Both the position numbers and the translations under genes were made by a program. From NCBI GenBank assembly GCA_030512335.1, contig JAULSU010000005.1, forward strand, positions 2,790,001 to 2,854,000: a DNA stretch of 64,000 bases, in the 5' to 3' direction. Every line of letters begins with the position of its first letter. Position 1 is the stretch's first letter. Source of the DNA: Immersiella caudata. Lineage: Eukaryota; Ascomycota; Sordariomycetes; Sordariales; Lasiosphaeriaceae. Below the pieces are notes generated by a model. It saw nothing but the letters and a program-made list of their open reading frames with translations, did not search any database and had not been told where the DNA came from. This document shows positions 33,503 through 44,575 of the stretch, piece by piece.

Positions 33503-34051
33503 TGTTTTTTTTTCTATGTGGATCGAGGGGTAGAGCAGAGGGGTTATTTATCTCTGATGGCGGGGCTGCCTGATTGCGCCTAGGAAAAAAACAGACGTCG
33601 GGATATGCCTTTCTAGGTAAAAAAAAATAAAAAATAAAAAAAAAATATAAAAAAAAGAGTGTGAGAGAATGGTGGTTGTAACCAGATTCTTGTCAGCTCT
33701 GAAATGCCGAGTTTCAAGGTAGGTGAGGTGGTTGTGAGAGAAAATTTCAAGTGAGTGAGCTGAGTGTGTGTTGAGCCGAATTTTGGATTTGCGAAAATTT
33801 GGAGTTGAGTGGGACGCTGCCCGCACCGCATGCGAACTCAACGAGCAACATCAGATGTGAACTTTGAAATATTAATATGGATTGCACGTCTCATGTTCAA
33901 CATTTGTGGTATATTCGTCTGTTTAAACAGCAATTTTGCCAATCTATGCCTTCAATATCAGGACCCTAGCCTTTGGTCAAGTAAAGGCAGGGGGGTATCC
34001 AAGGTAAATAACACCGATGCTGGTAACTCTACACTCGGATACGTTGATGCA
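33503..34051. other. EFM7 promoter with an A-rich tract
   Basis: Between two minus-strand genes. Position 33617-33656 is an A/T-only tract dominated by A runs (T-rich on the sense strand of EFM7), a typical nucleosome-depleting promoter element. No gene recognised. Confidence 0.5.
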
Positions 34052-35278
34052 TCAACCGAACTGCTTCTTCGCCAACTGCCGCAACATCTCCCTCGTTGCC
34101 TCCTCCTTGTCCTTATACGCCCTAATTCTTTCATCCCGCTCCGCATTACGTGCCCTCTCCATCTCCTCACGCCGTTGCTGCCTCTCTGAAACCTTGTGCT
34201 TCTCTTCTGCCAACATCCTCTTATAATCGGCAATCCCGCCCTCTCCGCCCCCAATCAGCTCCTCCTCCGGCACCTCACCCCCAGGCGACGGCTCCCTAAA
34301 AGCCTTCATCTTCTCGTTCACCTCTTTCTTCTTTTCTAGCTTCCGCTCTCTCGTTCCCGCATCCGCACGCGGCACAAGCTCATCCAACCTCTCCTTCTGC
34401 ACCCTCCTGTCCGCCTTCCTCGCATCCCTCAGTTCCCCTATCCTCGCATCCTTCTCCTCCGCATTCATCTCCCTCCTAAGCTCCAAGTCTTGCAAACTAG
34501 GCACCCCCGGGCCACGAGGCTTCGCAATGGAAGAAACCGCCCCAGGAAGTGCAGGTCCATACTCCTCCCCCTCCTCCCCCTCCTCCTCTCCCTCTTCTTC
34601 TTGCTTCCCATCCCGATTGCTACTCTCCCTCCTCTCCCTCCTCCCACCATCCACACCCTCTTCCCTCTCCCGACCACCACTCACGCCTTTCCCGCCACCT
34701 TTCCCACCTTTCCCCCCCTCAGCAGTAATCATGACCCTCTCAAATGTCTCGGGCTCGTACCACCCCTCCGCCAACTCCCCACGATTCCACTTGCCCAAAA
34801 AGCTTTTCCATCGCCCTCGAACCTCAACATCATCTAGATCCTCGATACCCAGACCTTTCTGTAGATCCAGATAATGCGCAAACAGTGGCCGGAATGTCGC
34901 AAGATCCGACTTCGTGAGCTTGCGCGCGTAGTACGGGAGAGACGTAGGCTCTCCGTCCCCTTTCACATCCCCATCATATTTGGAATGCCTGTGATGACGG
35001 TCTCTAGAACGAGAGCGATGATGCCGGTGATGATGACGCTCATCCTCGCGACTGTCACGACGGCGGTGGTGACGGTGCTTTCGTTCGCGGTCAGGCTCGC
35101 AATTCCTATCCTTCTCCCGAGTCTTCTCCCGTTCCCGAGTATTCCTCTCCCCTTCGTACGTGTCCCGCTCACGCTCACGATACCTCTCCTTCTCGCTTCG
35201 TCTGTACTCTCCTCTCGGCGACCGCGAGCGGTGGCGAGAGTGAGAGGATTTCGATCGGGATCTCGGTAGAGACGACAT
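34052..35278 (-). CDS. RS-rich putative splicing-associated protein
   Basis: One exon, 408 residues. The first 105 residues are an R/S/E/D/H-rich region like those of splicing factors, followed by a conserved-looking globular block: SLPYYARKLTKSDLATF, HYLDLQKGLGIEDLDD, and GRWKSFLGKWNRGELAEGWY. A Gly/Lys/Glu-rich low-complexity stretch follows, then YGPALPG and PGVPSLQDLELRRE. The C-terminal 130 residues form a charged helical coiled coil rich in E/R/K. Fungal homologues of this layout are often labelled RNA helicase HEL117, but no helicase motif is present here. A nuclear role in RNA processing is inferred from the RS-like region and GPALP motif. Confidence 0.75.
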   Translation of the reverse strand: MSSLPRSRSKSSHSRHRSRSPRGEYRRSEKERYRERERDTYEGERNTREREKTREKDRNCEPDRERKHRHHRRRDSREDERHHHRHHRSRSRDRHHRHSKYDGDVKGDGEPTSLPYYARKLTKSDLATFRPLFAHYLDLQKGLGIEDLDDVEVRGRWKSFLGKWNRGELAEGWYEPETFERVMITAEGGKGGKGGGKGVSGGREREEGVDGGRRERRESSNRDGKQEEEGEEEGEEGEEYGPALPGAVSSIAKPRGPGVPSLQDLELRREMNAEEKDARIGELRDARKADRRVQKERLDELVPRADAGTRERKLEKKKEVNEKMKAFREPSPGGEVPEEELIGGGEGGIADYKRMLAEEKHKVSERQQRREEMERARNAERDERIRAYKDKEEATREMLRQLAKKQFG

Positions 35279-36038
35279 TGTGATTTATCCCAAGTTCCTG
35301 AGTCCGAATTGAACACCTTTGATATGTTCTAGCACTCGCAAACACGTGACACCGTCTGGCCAGCGTGAACCTCGAAGCTGCGACTCGAAGTAAGATGATG
35401 ACTAAGCTGACGGTGAGTGAAGCTCGAGGAAATGAGTCGTGGGGGCAAACTTACCTGAGCCAACAAAGGTTTTTGTGGAGTTCTATCCTTTGAAGCTTGA
35501 AGGAAATATTCCATAAATCGCGCAAAGAGAAGTTCCTCTGGCACGAAATCTGAGGTGTTTTGTGATGTTTTGTGATGTTGTGTGATGTTGTTTGCTTCGT
35601 ACTACAATTTGCCGCCAAGTTCGCGCAAAGGTCCAGCTCAACCTGCAGCTCGGTTGTATGCATACATTCGTTAGGTGCATGCATATCTTCAGGTTTCACA
35701 CTCTCCTTGAACTACCACCGTGGACAGCCGTAGACGCACTGTAGTGACAAGATGTTCAAGATATATAAAGCAGCTCTTTTGTATTATGATGAGCAGAGTC
35801 AAGTATGTTCGTAACTCAAATGTCATGGCCATTTTACCCTCCACCTGTTACCAGCACAAATGTGACGTAGAAGGGCAGACATGTATACTCGCAGCTCCAG
35901 CAGCAGCAGGCAAAACCAGCATAGCCTGCTTGCTTGGGTATCATCAACAGATGCTTTCGCTCCCCCCCCTGGCAGTGTTTGAACATTCGCTTGCTTCTGT
36001 GCTTGCGCTTCCAGAAATACACCTCGTAAAACCAAGAC
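35279..36038. other. Spacer between the copper-fist gene and the RS protein gene
   Basis: 3' flank of the copper-fist gene and promoter of the RS protein gene. It holds a short tandem repeat at 35550-35592; no gene recognised. Confidence 0.45.
35550..35592. repeat. Short tandem repeat, unit about 10-11 bases
   Basis: Four near-identical copies of a TGTTTTGTGA / TGTTGTGTGA unit in a row, about 270-310 bases upstream of the RS protein gene. Confidence 0.8.
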
Positions 36039-37703
36039 TCAAATGCCATCGTGGCTGTAACCCGGCTGGGCGTGGGCCGTCACCAAGGGCGGTACATTGT
36101 GCACAGTGCACCCAAGACACTGGCAGTCATCCCCGCAGGGACACAGCTGTATATCTCCTCCGCACAAGCCATTCGTTCCAATTGGTAGATCCACGAAGAA
36201 ATATTGATCCATCGGCAGTGACTGCTCCTCGCCTGCGGATCCATCGCTGGGCGTGTGAGCCTCGGGCGGAGAGTCTGCTCCTGGTGCTTGTGTCGGGGTC
36301 GTCTCTGCTCCCGCATCGCCACCGCCGCAGCAGCTGCCCCGGCTGGCGCTTCGGCTCCCGTTGCTCTCCGTGTAAGCGTTGTTGACATACTGGAACATCT
36401 GGTCGTTGAACGGATGGGCCAGACAGCCGACGCACTGGCAGCCCTCACCACAACCGCATTCGTGACTCGTACCCAATCCAGCAGGCGTTCCATTGGTCGG
36501 CGTAGTAGGCAAGGGAGCGTCGACCGAGATACCCGGCTGGGAGGCAATTTGCTGCCACATTTCCGGATTGATAGGGTGCTGCCAGGAACCATAATGGGCT
36601 GGGTAAGTAAATATAGTGGTGGGATATTGGAATGATGTCTCGATACCTGGCTGCTTCATATCCAAGGGAGTCTGGAACTGCGGGACGAAATCTGCCTGTG
36701 CCGGAGACACACCGTTTGGCTCCTTGTTGCCGCCGCAACAGCTGCCTCCTCCGGTTCCGGATGTTCCGTTTGCCTTCACTATCGGGGACGGGTCAAGCAC
36801 CGGAAGATGTCCAGAGCCGTTCAAGGACGACGACCTACTGTGTTTGGCTCCGTTGGTGTACGGCGGGGGTGGCATCGCCACGACTGGGTTGTTGGCTTGA
36901 CTCGGAGAGAGAGCCTCCTCGGTCTTGATCTCCCGGATGGGGCCCGTATGTGGCGGTGGAAACTGGAGATTCATGTCATACGGTAGCGGCGTTCCGTAAA
37001 CCATGGCCTGCGGTGAGAAAGCGGGACCAGAAGCGGGTGTAAAGGGCATGGCGGCCTCAAAGCCCGGTGGCAAGCCAGGCGGGGGCACATGAGCCACCGC
37101 GGCGCTGCTTACCATGGCCATCGTGGTCGCATCCAGGCTGGCGCTGACGGGGATCAAGTTGTAAGACATGCGGTCTACCCTGCTCAAATTTGTAGGGTCG
37201 AAGGACTGTTTCCGGCCATTTGTCCTTGGCCCAGGGGCTGTTTTGCTCACTCGGAAGGAAGATTTGGTCGGCGAGGTAGGAGTCTCCGTAGGAGAGTGGG
37301 AGTGGGAGTGGGAGTGGGAATGGGAATGTTCTTCTTGGATGGAGCCCAGATCGCTTCCTGTCTCAGGACCACATCCACACTTTTGTTTCCGGGGAATCGC
37401 AACTTTCAGGCCGCCACAAGCACATGGCTTGCCCGGTGGGCAGGGACAGGTACTCAGGGGTCGACCAGGCTTCCTCACAGGAACCATCACTCGCTCATTG
37501 AAGTGGTTGCACTTGGTTGACCGATGGCCTCGAATGCACGGCGCACTGTAGTAAGTCAGTGTCAGCAGGGGTCCAACTGAGACGGCGGCAACCGCGTCAA
37601 CGTAACCACGCGGTGGAACACCAAAATGGAGGGGACCAGGAAGAGGTGCGCCGGGACGGGGGAGGACATACCAGGCCATCTTTTGGCCGTTAATGATAGG
37701 CAT
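36039..37703 (-). CDS. Copper-fist transcription factor (Mac1/GRISEA/Cuf1-like)
   Basis: Two exons, 37672-37703 and 36039-37545, give 512 residues; the 126-nt intron is a multiple of three, so unspliced reading also stays open but loses the metal site. Splicing creates MPIINGQKMACAPCIRGHR with the canonical ligands Cys11, Cys14, Cys23 and His25 (C-x2-C-x8-C-x-H), then the minor-groove motif RKPGRP at 35-40. The intron splits the codon of Cys11. Further Cys clusters are CPCPPGKPCACGG just after the fist, CGCGPE, two GSCCGG motifs, and two C-terminal CxCx3CxCx2CxxH repeats (CGCGEGCQCVGCLAH and CPCGDDCQCLGCTVH). The last two match the copper-sensing repeats of Mac1/GRISEA-type activators. A His-Ser repeat of about seven units lies near 95-110. 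Expected role: copper-responsive control of uptake or detoxification genes in the nucleus. Confidence 0.93.
   Translation of the reverse strand: MPIINGQKMAWYVLPRPGAPLPGPLHFGVPPRGYVDAVAAVSVGPLLTLTYYSAPCIRGHRSTKCNHFNERVMVPVRKPGRPLSTCPCPPGKPCACGGLKVAIPRKQKCGCGPETGSDLGSIQEEHSHSHSHSHSHSPTETPTSPTKSSFRVSKTAPGPRTNGRKQSFDPTNLSRVDRMSYNLIPVSASLDATTMAMVSSAAVAHVPPPGLPPGFEAAMPFTPASGPAFSPQAMVYGTPLPYDMNLQFPPPHTGPIREIKTEEALSPSQANNPVVAMPPPPYTNGAKHSRSSSLNGSGHLPVLDPSPIVKANGTSGTGGGSCCGGNKEPNGVSPAQADFVPQFQTPLDMKQPGIETSFQYPTTIFTYPAHYGSWQHPINPEMWQQIASQPGISVDAPLPTTPTNGTPAGLGTSHECGCGEGCQCVGCLAHPFNDQMFQYVNNAYTESNGSRSASRGSCCGGGDAGAETTPTQAPGADSPPEAHTPSDGSAGEEQSLPMDQYFFVDLPIGTNGLCGGDIQLCPCGDDCQCLGCTVHNVPPLVTAHAQPGYSHDGI
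37292..37329 (-). repeat. Hexanucleotide repeat coding (His-Ser)n
   Basis: GTGGGA/ATGGGA units on the plus strand encode about seven His-Ser dipeptides in the copper-fist protein. Confidence 0.85.
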
Positions 37704-39813
37704 CTTTGCAGCTGTTTATGCAACAGTCCAACATGCATCTGCGATGTATTGTGGTAGGTTTCTGCTCGAGGGCTGTGTCCTAGGCTTGGATTTGTAGTGA
37801 CGATAGCTACACGATAGGCTCAGGATAGTCCCAGGTAGCTTGCGCTTCATAAGTAACAACTTAGCAGCACAGGTTCTGGACGAAGTCGCGTCGTCAGTGT
37901 TCGCGAGAGCCGTCAGCCCTGTTCCGAAAAGTTTGAAGTCACCCGAGGGCCGCGAGGGTACGTCGAGAGTGGGGTGAGGAAACGGGAGACCGGGTTGGGG
38001 GAGGGGAACAAGTATATGCCGCCCCCGATGTTACGCGCGCCGCGTCGAGGCCGTCGTTAAAGGCCGCTGATCTCAGAGCGGTGCAAACGTCGACACCTAC
38101 GCTGGGTCTAACAGCCGGCGGAGCTGGGCCGGGGGGGCGGTTGGAGACCCTAATAGATCTCACGGCTGAGTCGAACAGCCGATCGACGGTTCAGCAGTCA
38201 GATGCGGCCGCAGTGGCGTAGGCCGAGGGGCTCAAGTCGGAGCCGGCGAACTACTGGGAGCGACGGGCTCCTTCAGCGTTCGGAGAACGGGGCCTAGCGG
38301 GCGACGTCGTCGTGCGCTTCCCGGTTCTGGGTGGTGGTAGTTGCGGCTACCGTTGGGGGAGACGAAAGCCCAGTAGGGGGCTGGTGCCGAGTCGAACGTG
38401 TGGTGAAAAGGGGGACGGAAAATGGACGAGAGCCAACGAAGGGCGGAGGCCGGTATCACGCCATGCAATGACAGGCCTGGTACCGTTTCTGCTCTGCCGA
38501 TCCGAGAGTTGTCTGCGTGCGGTGCTGGACCCGGGTTGGCGGCTCCGTTGAGTGACGCCGAGAGAGTCGAGGCCCGCGGAAACTCAGCGAGTCGCCATGC
38601 GAACACTGTGCTAGCAGCGCTGCGGTTGCGACAGTGACATGTGGACGTGTGTGGATGTCGGTCTCAGATAGACGATAAACGATTGCGGGGTGTCAGACGA
38701 CGCGAGGAGAGGCCCTTCTCAACCCAGCAGCAAACAGGCAATTAGGAACTTGTCTACCGTCCGCCGCGACCATCCAGCCCTCCCGTGTGTACGAGGCAAG
38801 GTAGGGAGGTACTCTAGTAGGTGTTGATTCGACCCAGGGGGAGACCTTCTTGCGCTCTCCTTGAACCACAGATGCAAGTGCGAGCGGGCGTGGTGGGGTG
38901 CGGCGCGGTCGGAACTCGACTGAGCAAGTTTCGATTGGCTGGTGCGTGGAAAGGCCCTGTGTTCTTGGCGCTTGGAGCTCGAGGCTACGGCGGGAAACCT
39001 GTGGGCTTATTAGCGGGCAGGGTGGGAGGCGAATGGGCTACACACCTGGCATGGAGGGGTCTAGGTCCGTTGTTGCTCAACCTGTGCCGAAGCAGCCCAC
39101 CTTCCAGAAGCAGTCATCTCGTCAGCTGCATTCAAGCAACGGAAAAACGCAACGAGCTGTCGGGGCGTATCAGCCTATTCCTGAGTGCATAAAAGTCGCG
39201 ATTCCTCTGCGTATCGAATTTACGGTGTTGCCTTTCCTGCCGGAAGCAGACCCGACCCAGCGCAACGTCGGCGCCAGCTACCAGGACGACATCCGATCAC
39301 TAACCTGGCTGGAGGAACTTCTTCTAGGGCCGCTTCCAAGGACCGTGGAGGTCGCCCTTCGACCCATTTCTGCAGAACATGGCGATCCCACCACGAACTT
39401 GCCGTGGGTTCCGCGAATAGCAGTCGGGCATACCCCCCAGCGGCTTTGCAAACTGTTACCTCACTACCCAACTAACCAGCCCATTATTGACCACTCTGTC
39501 TCGATCGAGTATAGTTGTTGGGGGTTATGGGGCTTGGGGACGCAATATCTCCACGGGGCAAAAGAAAAAAAAGCAGGCGATGGATGGTAGGCAGAATCTG
39601 CAAGGCATCCGGCCCGGACGCATCGCGTCGGCATTCGGCGTCTGGCTGGGAGAGTCCGAGCCGTCTTTCTGTCGCAAAGTTCACGCGGGCGGATGAGTGG
39701 CACAAACCCAAGGCACTTTAGTCCTGTTGACAACGAGTCAATGCCATCTCGGTTGTGATGACCATTGTTCTCAAATGTATTTGTCGGGTGGGAGCAGCTA
39801 CTAATCTCTGGAG
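37704..39813. other. Spacer (2.1 kb) upstream of the copper-fist gene
   Basis: Promoter of the copper-fist gene on the left and 3' flank of SR140 on the right. GC-rich with CpG-rich parts at 37930-38650, which makes random frames long (for example 38898-39590, plus). None shows a domain. Confidence 0.4.
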
Positions 39814-42330
39814 CTAGGTCTCACCATCGGAGTCGGACCCGGCAAACATATCCACCGCTCGCATCCTCTTCCTAGACGTTGGTACCTTGACGGCTGACAT
39901 CTGAAACCCAGCAATAGATTTCGTTTCTGACCCCACCGCCGACGACTCGTCCCTGGATGTCTCACCGAGACCACCCATCGTGATATCCTCACCGCTGACG
40001 GGAGCCCCGAAAAATGCAATGAAGCCCTCATCTGGTTCGCCATCCAGGTCGTCATCCGAAAAGAGCTCGTCGAGACCGGAAGAGTACTGCATCCGTGGAG
40101 ACCGCAGCTCGCCATCTGTATCTCCCGTCTCCATCATCGAATCGATGTGGTCTTGCCCGGGCTGGCCTGCTGCTTCCTGGTCCGAGACAGGCAAGAAACC
40201 ACTCCCAGCCTTGCCCAACGACGAGCTTGCGTCAGTGCCCGAAGCCTCGACCGGTTTCCAGCGGCCAGTTCCTTTCTTTGATGAATCCTCACCGCCGTTC
40301 GACTCTTTTGGCGGCAGTGGCGGGTTCTCGAAGCTGCTAACGAAGAGGGCGAGCGTCTCCAGTGGGAACACGCACCATCCTTCCCATAGGTTAAGGACAA
40401 GTCCAACGCTGCGCTTCCACTTGTCGGCGCGGAGCCGACCCCAGTTTAGCTTGTCTCCCATGCTGCCGAGCACCTCAAAAGTCTTACGGCTCCGCAGCGC
40501 TGTCTCAAACAACTGTCGGTAACGCCAAGCATGCCGGATTCCGCTAGTGGACGACGAAGATAGGATATCGCTGATCACGTAGAGGCCAAGCAACCGAGCT
40601 GCGCTCGTGTCAGGTGCATCTGTAGCAGTCTTGTCGTCCGCCGCTGGTGAAGCATCGCGTGAATCTTGGTCTTGCCCTTCTTTTTCCTTGGTCCCTGACC
40701 TGTAGTCAGGGTTGGCGGAAGTGTAGGCGAATGGGTGCTCGATATTGGAGACGATCAGATCGACAATCTCATCAGCGCCCCTACTCGCGTGGGTGATTGC
40801 GAATGCCGTCACACGCGCGATGTCACCCTTCCGGATCTTGGAAAGTGTTGTTGGCAGGCGCGCCAGGAGGTGGGTTAATTTTGATTTCTCAATCGGGTTG
40901 AGGAACGTATCCTCTTGCTCAGCAGCCCCACCGCCGCCGGCCTCAGCTTGGCGAGTCTGCTCGTCTTCGAAGTCCTCTTCGGAGGAGGAGTTGTACTCAG
41001 AGTCCGAGACGAACTGGTCAACGCCCGCGGTGTATTCGTAGGGGAGGGGAGCCGGTGCTTTCCACGCATGACTACCCTCGAAGAGGGGGATGTACTTTGC
41101 TTTGGACCTGGAACCTGTCACGATCTCCCACAGGCGCCAGCGGTACCAGATGCCTCCTTCGCTTCTGGCGTCCCAGATCCACGCCCACTTTTCGTCTCGT
41201 TGCACGTCAGGACGAGACATTAGCAGCGCCTCAAACTCAGGCCCATGCTCCAAAACTGATTCGATGACTTTGTGGATCATTCGGAGCTTCTTGATATCTT
41301 TTGGGGGCCGAATGGGGACATGAAAAAGCCCGTTTCTGCCCAGCGGACCGCCTGCTGGCGGACCATATGATGTCGGAGGTGCATATCCCCGGCCGTAGCC
41401 TCCAGATTGCGGACCTGGACCTCCTATCGGCTCTTCAACCCGCCTTGCGCCAAACGGGTGCGCTACCGCTGTGTTAGACGACACGGCCGTCAGTCCGGAT
41501 GCGATTGCGGCCGAGGAGAGATGTCGGTGCAGAGACAAGAAGAACCCAGAGCCAAGGTAACGATTTTGTAGCGCGCTCACGGCCGCATCTATCTCGGTTG
41601 CCGGTGTCTCCTTCGACAACGTGACAATGGCGGCAATTGATTTGCGTTCTGTACCACCAGGACCGGACGGGGGGACTATTCGAACGTTCTCAACGGTCAA
41701 ATTCTGTGGGACCAGAGCTTTGACGAAGGCCGGAGATGTGCCTGGTGGGAGGTTGGCGAGTCGTAGTGTAGGTTTCGAGATGGCCTTCTCTTCGGCGCGA
41801 CCAGAAGCCGGCAGCTTTTCGTCTTCGTCGTCACTGGTGGCAAAAGCCTTGGATAGTGAAGCAGTGCCAGATTCCCTGTCGTCAAATCCCAACCTTCCGC
41901 GACCCTCGTCGGCGTCCCGCTGATAGGACGATTGAAAGCCATCTTGTGGTCTCTTCCTCCCAAATGTAGAGGGAACGGGTCCCAAGCTTCCCGGGCCACT
42001 CTTTATCGGAGCGCCAGAAGGTACCCCAAAATGTCTCTTGCCCGCGCCGCCGCCAAATGGTGCTTGGCCGCCGAATGCCGGCCTTTCTGGCGCGCTGGAC
42101 CCGTATTTTGAAGGCGCCGACCGAGAACCGTATGATGGGCCATTATCATCGTCATCATCGTGATCGAAGCTCTTGACGAAGTCCTCGTAGACTGCAGCCG
42201 TTTCCGCGGCCTCTCGACGTCGCTTGGCTTCGGCTTCGGCCTTTTGTCGCTCGTATGCTGACTGCTTGCTCGGTTTCTGTAGCTTAGCCTCGACGTCAGG
42301 AAACTCCGCAATCTTCTTGTTCGACGACAT
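39814..42330 (-). CDS. U2 snRNP-associated SURP protein SR140 (U2SURP)
   Basis: Splicing factor associated with the U2 snRNP in the nucleus. One exon, 838 residues. The order of domains is that of SR140: a charged N-terminus with KPSKQSAYERQKAEAEAKRR; an RRM at about 185-275 (TLRLANLPPGTSPAFVKALV and RYLGSGFFLSLHRHL); a SURP module near 340-390 (KLRMIHKVIESVLEHGPEFE followed by WIWDARSEGGIWYRWRLW); and a C-terminal CID-like helical domain at about 480-680 (KLTHLLARLPTTLSKIRKGD, ISDILSSSSTSGIRHAW, WCVFPLETLALFVSSFE). The tail is disordered. Unlike most neighbours the gene has no intron. Confidence 0.93.
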   Translation of the reverse strand: MSSNKKIAEFPDVEAKLQKPSKQSAYERQKAEAEAKRRREAAETAAVYEDFVKSFDHDDDDDNGPSYGSRSAPSKYGSSAPERPAFGGQAPFGGGAGKRHFGVPSGAPIKSGPGSLGPVPSTFGRKRPQDGFQSSYQRDADEGRGRLGFDDRESGTASLSKAFATSDDEDEKLPASGRAEEKAISKPTLRLANLPPGTSPAFVKALVPQNLTVENVRIVPPSGPGGTERKSIAAIVTLSKETPATEIDAAVSALQNRYLGSGFFLSLHRHLSSAAIASGLTAVSSNTAVAHPFGARRVEEPIGGPGPQSGGYGRGYAPPTSYGPPAGGPLGRNGLFHVPIRPPKDIKKLRMIHKVIESVLEHGPEFEALLMSRPDVQRDEKWAWIWDARSEGGIWYRWRLWEIVTGSRSKAKYIPLFEGSHAWKAPAPLPYEYTAGVDQFVSDSEYNSSSEEDFEDEQTRQAEAGGGGAAEQEDTFLNPIEKSKLTHLLARLPTTLSKIRKGDIARVTAFAITHASRGADEIVDLIVSNIEHPFAYTSANPDYRSGTKEKEGQDQDSRDASPAADDKTATDAPDTSAARLLGLYVISDILSSSSTSGIRHAWRYRQLFETALRSRKTFEVLGSMGDKLNWGRLRADKWKRSVGLVLNLWEGWCVFPLETLALFVSSFENPPLPPKESNGGEDSSKKGTGRWKPVEASGTDASSSLGKAGSGFLPVSDQEAAGQPGQDHIDSMMETGDTDGELRSPRMQYSSGLDELFSDDDLDGEPDEGFIAFFGAPVSGEDITMGGLGETSRDESSAVGSETKSIAGFQMSAVKVPTSRKRMRAVDMFAGSDSDGET

Positions 42331-44575
42331 TTTCCATGCGCGGGTGCTTGCCGCACATGTTGAGTTCGCGTGGGCGCGTTAAATGTGATGGTTGGCAACA
42401 TCGAGGTGATCGCGAACGGCAGAGTCCATGCTTGAGGTCGCGATGCCAATGGTCCGTGCACTCGAACTTCACCCCACCACATCTTCTACGTCGAAGCTGA
42501 GCATCCGAAACTCTATCACCATCATCTTGACACATGATAGAAGGATTGGGTCGTCGATTTGACTCTTGAATTTCAATGGATACGATATTAATTTGTGGCA
42601 AAGGGAATGAGTTCTTTCCCAGCTGCATGGACCCTATGCTACGGACAAGGCACAACACTCTTCACAAGTAGAGGTCTCTGAGGCGATCGTAATGGCAGAC
42701 GAACCTTTTCTAATCTGCGAGCAGTATTTGAGCACCTGAACCTAATTTACTGCACGCCCGGAAGCATATCTAAAGTTACTGAAACTCGGGAAACAAAAGC
42801 CTAGCGCGCTCTAGCAAACACTTTACATGCCCATCTATCTCCAGGCCCTCCTCGGCGACGAGCTTGACACCCTTGTCCTAGGTAGCCAATTGATCACGAG
42901 TAGTCCATGCCTCGTTGCATTCTCAACAGACCTTGCTTTTCGGTGTAAAGAGCATCCAGATATCTTTTTCACCTCAACAACCCCTTTGCCGGTAGTTTAC
43001 AGTACCCCGCCTGGGTTGTGGGTGGTCAAACTCATTCCTCCCCCAACTTTGTCTCTTCAAGTTCAGTGCACAACAGGTTAGGAACAAGGTGGAAGCGGCA
43101 GCATTGGCTTGTTTCACAACGAGCTGATCAACAACAACAACAACAACAAGAATGAAAAAGCAGCAAGAGATTCCAATCCACCAGGTAGGTAGGCACTAAT
43201 CGTCTAGCGCCCGTACCGAAGGCTGGAGTCGAGAAGCTTACCTCATATACAAGCACCAGAACCAAAGTCAACGCCGGCACGACCACTACACCCAAAACCG
43301 AGGGTGAGGAAACGCTCAGTCAACCCTATCCGCCAGGCATGGAGAGATTACAAGGCTGGTCGTGCTACCCGAATGGCGAAAGACAGTCAGACGGAAAAGC
43401 TCGTTCAACAACAGGAGACAACTGAAGCAAGGGAATCGGACCCAACAAAGCCGACAACACAACGACACCCGCCCAGGAAACAGGGTAGGAATGGCTGGAA
43501 AGTACGGACCGGGGGAGAGTTTCCCCACGTCTTGGAACAAAGAGTCTATGAAGAGACCAACTGGAGGGGTACTTGGGTGTTAGAGGTGAAGGACATGGGC
43601 GCTGTGGACTGGGGGATTGAACAGGTTTCGAAAGAAACTGGAATGGGCGTGGATCCCGATATGTGAGGAAGTCAAACAGCTGCCTTTTGGCCCTCTGGGC
43701 GACAAAGAGGCGAGCATCTTGTCCCAACTTGAAGGCTGCCAAGATGATCTGCTGGAGTGGGTTGGTCGGCCTTGAGAAGTTCCGTCACGGGGGTGGAGTT
43801 TGGACCAGTGCGGGGTGTTGTCAAGACTCAGGCTGCCGCTTCCCCTGAGACGCTTTTTATTGCTCCCGATCATGAGCCGCCTCATCGGAGATTGGGCAGC
43901 TGAATGTAATTCGAAGAGAATGAGTGCTTCCCCTCCCTTGCATCTGGAAATTGCTACCTTTTCCGGCGCGTGCTCAGCTCCGGAGCTGCAGCACTGCCGG
44001 CTCCGACCTGTCGCACTGGCACACACACACGCTTCGGCGGTAAAGTTGGCGCTTTTCTTGAATCAAAGCACCCCATCAAGGTGCCATAGGTACCGCCCGA
44101 TGTTTTCCCCGCCAATTGATAATTCGGACTCCGATATCTAGGGCCCGCCTGACCTTGAATTGCCTGCCTCCTCCCCACCTCTAATTCTCATCCCTTTCCT
44201 TCTTGACAAGCACAAAAAGCACTCGCCAGCGTCTCGCCACTGTGATCGTCGCTTGGTGATTCACTTCGCGAAACCCCTCCTCCTTATCTGCTTTGTGCCG
44301 CGTCCAGAAGCCAGGTACCCCGCCGATCCGTCACATTCCTCTGGCTTGCTTGAAACACACGACTCCAGCGCCGCCAGCGGATAAATAAGCGTTCGACCTG
44401 CGTTGGCGGCGTTTTTGTCTTGCCCAATCGACGGCGCTGGAAAACAAGAGCACGCCTCCAGCACAGTGGCCAGCGTTCGCGACCACCCTGCAAACAAACT
44501 TTGTGTAGGGTTTGGCTGCCTTGCTGCCTTGCCCGCCGGTGTGGTCGTGCTCGCGTCCGTGCCTCCCTTCCACAA
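42331..44575. other. Spacer (2.2 kb) between divergent genes
   Basis: SR140 promoter on the left, amine-oxidase promoter on the right. It contains a (CAA)n tract at 43127-43148 and an AGGTAGGTAGG motif at 43183-43193. Frame 43304-43666 (+, 120 codons) lacks an ATG at its start and has no family motif. No supported gene. Confidence 0.4.
43127..43148 (+). repeat. (CAA)n microsatellite
   Basis: About seven CAA/ACA units in the spacer. Confidence 0.85.

Noticed and set aside
38898..39590. 230-codon plus-strand frame in the spacer left of SR140
   Set aside because: Starts with a non-ATG codon, no domain motif, mixed composition; the local GC richness explains its length.
43304..43666. 120-codon plus-strand frame
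   Set aside because: No ATG at its 5' end and no recognised family; the WRDYKAGR-like start hints at coding but upstream exons could not be found.
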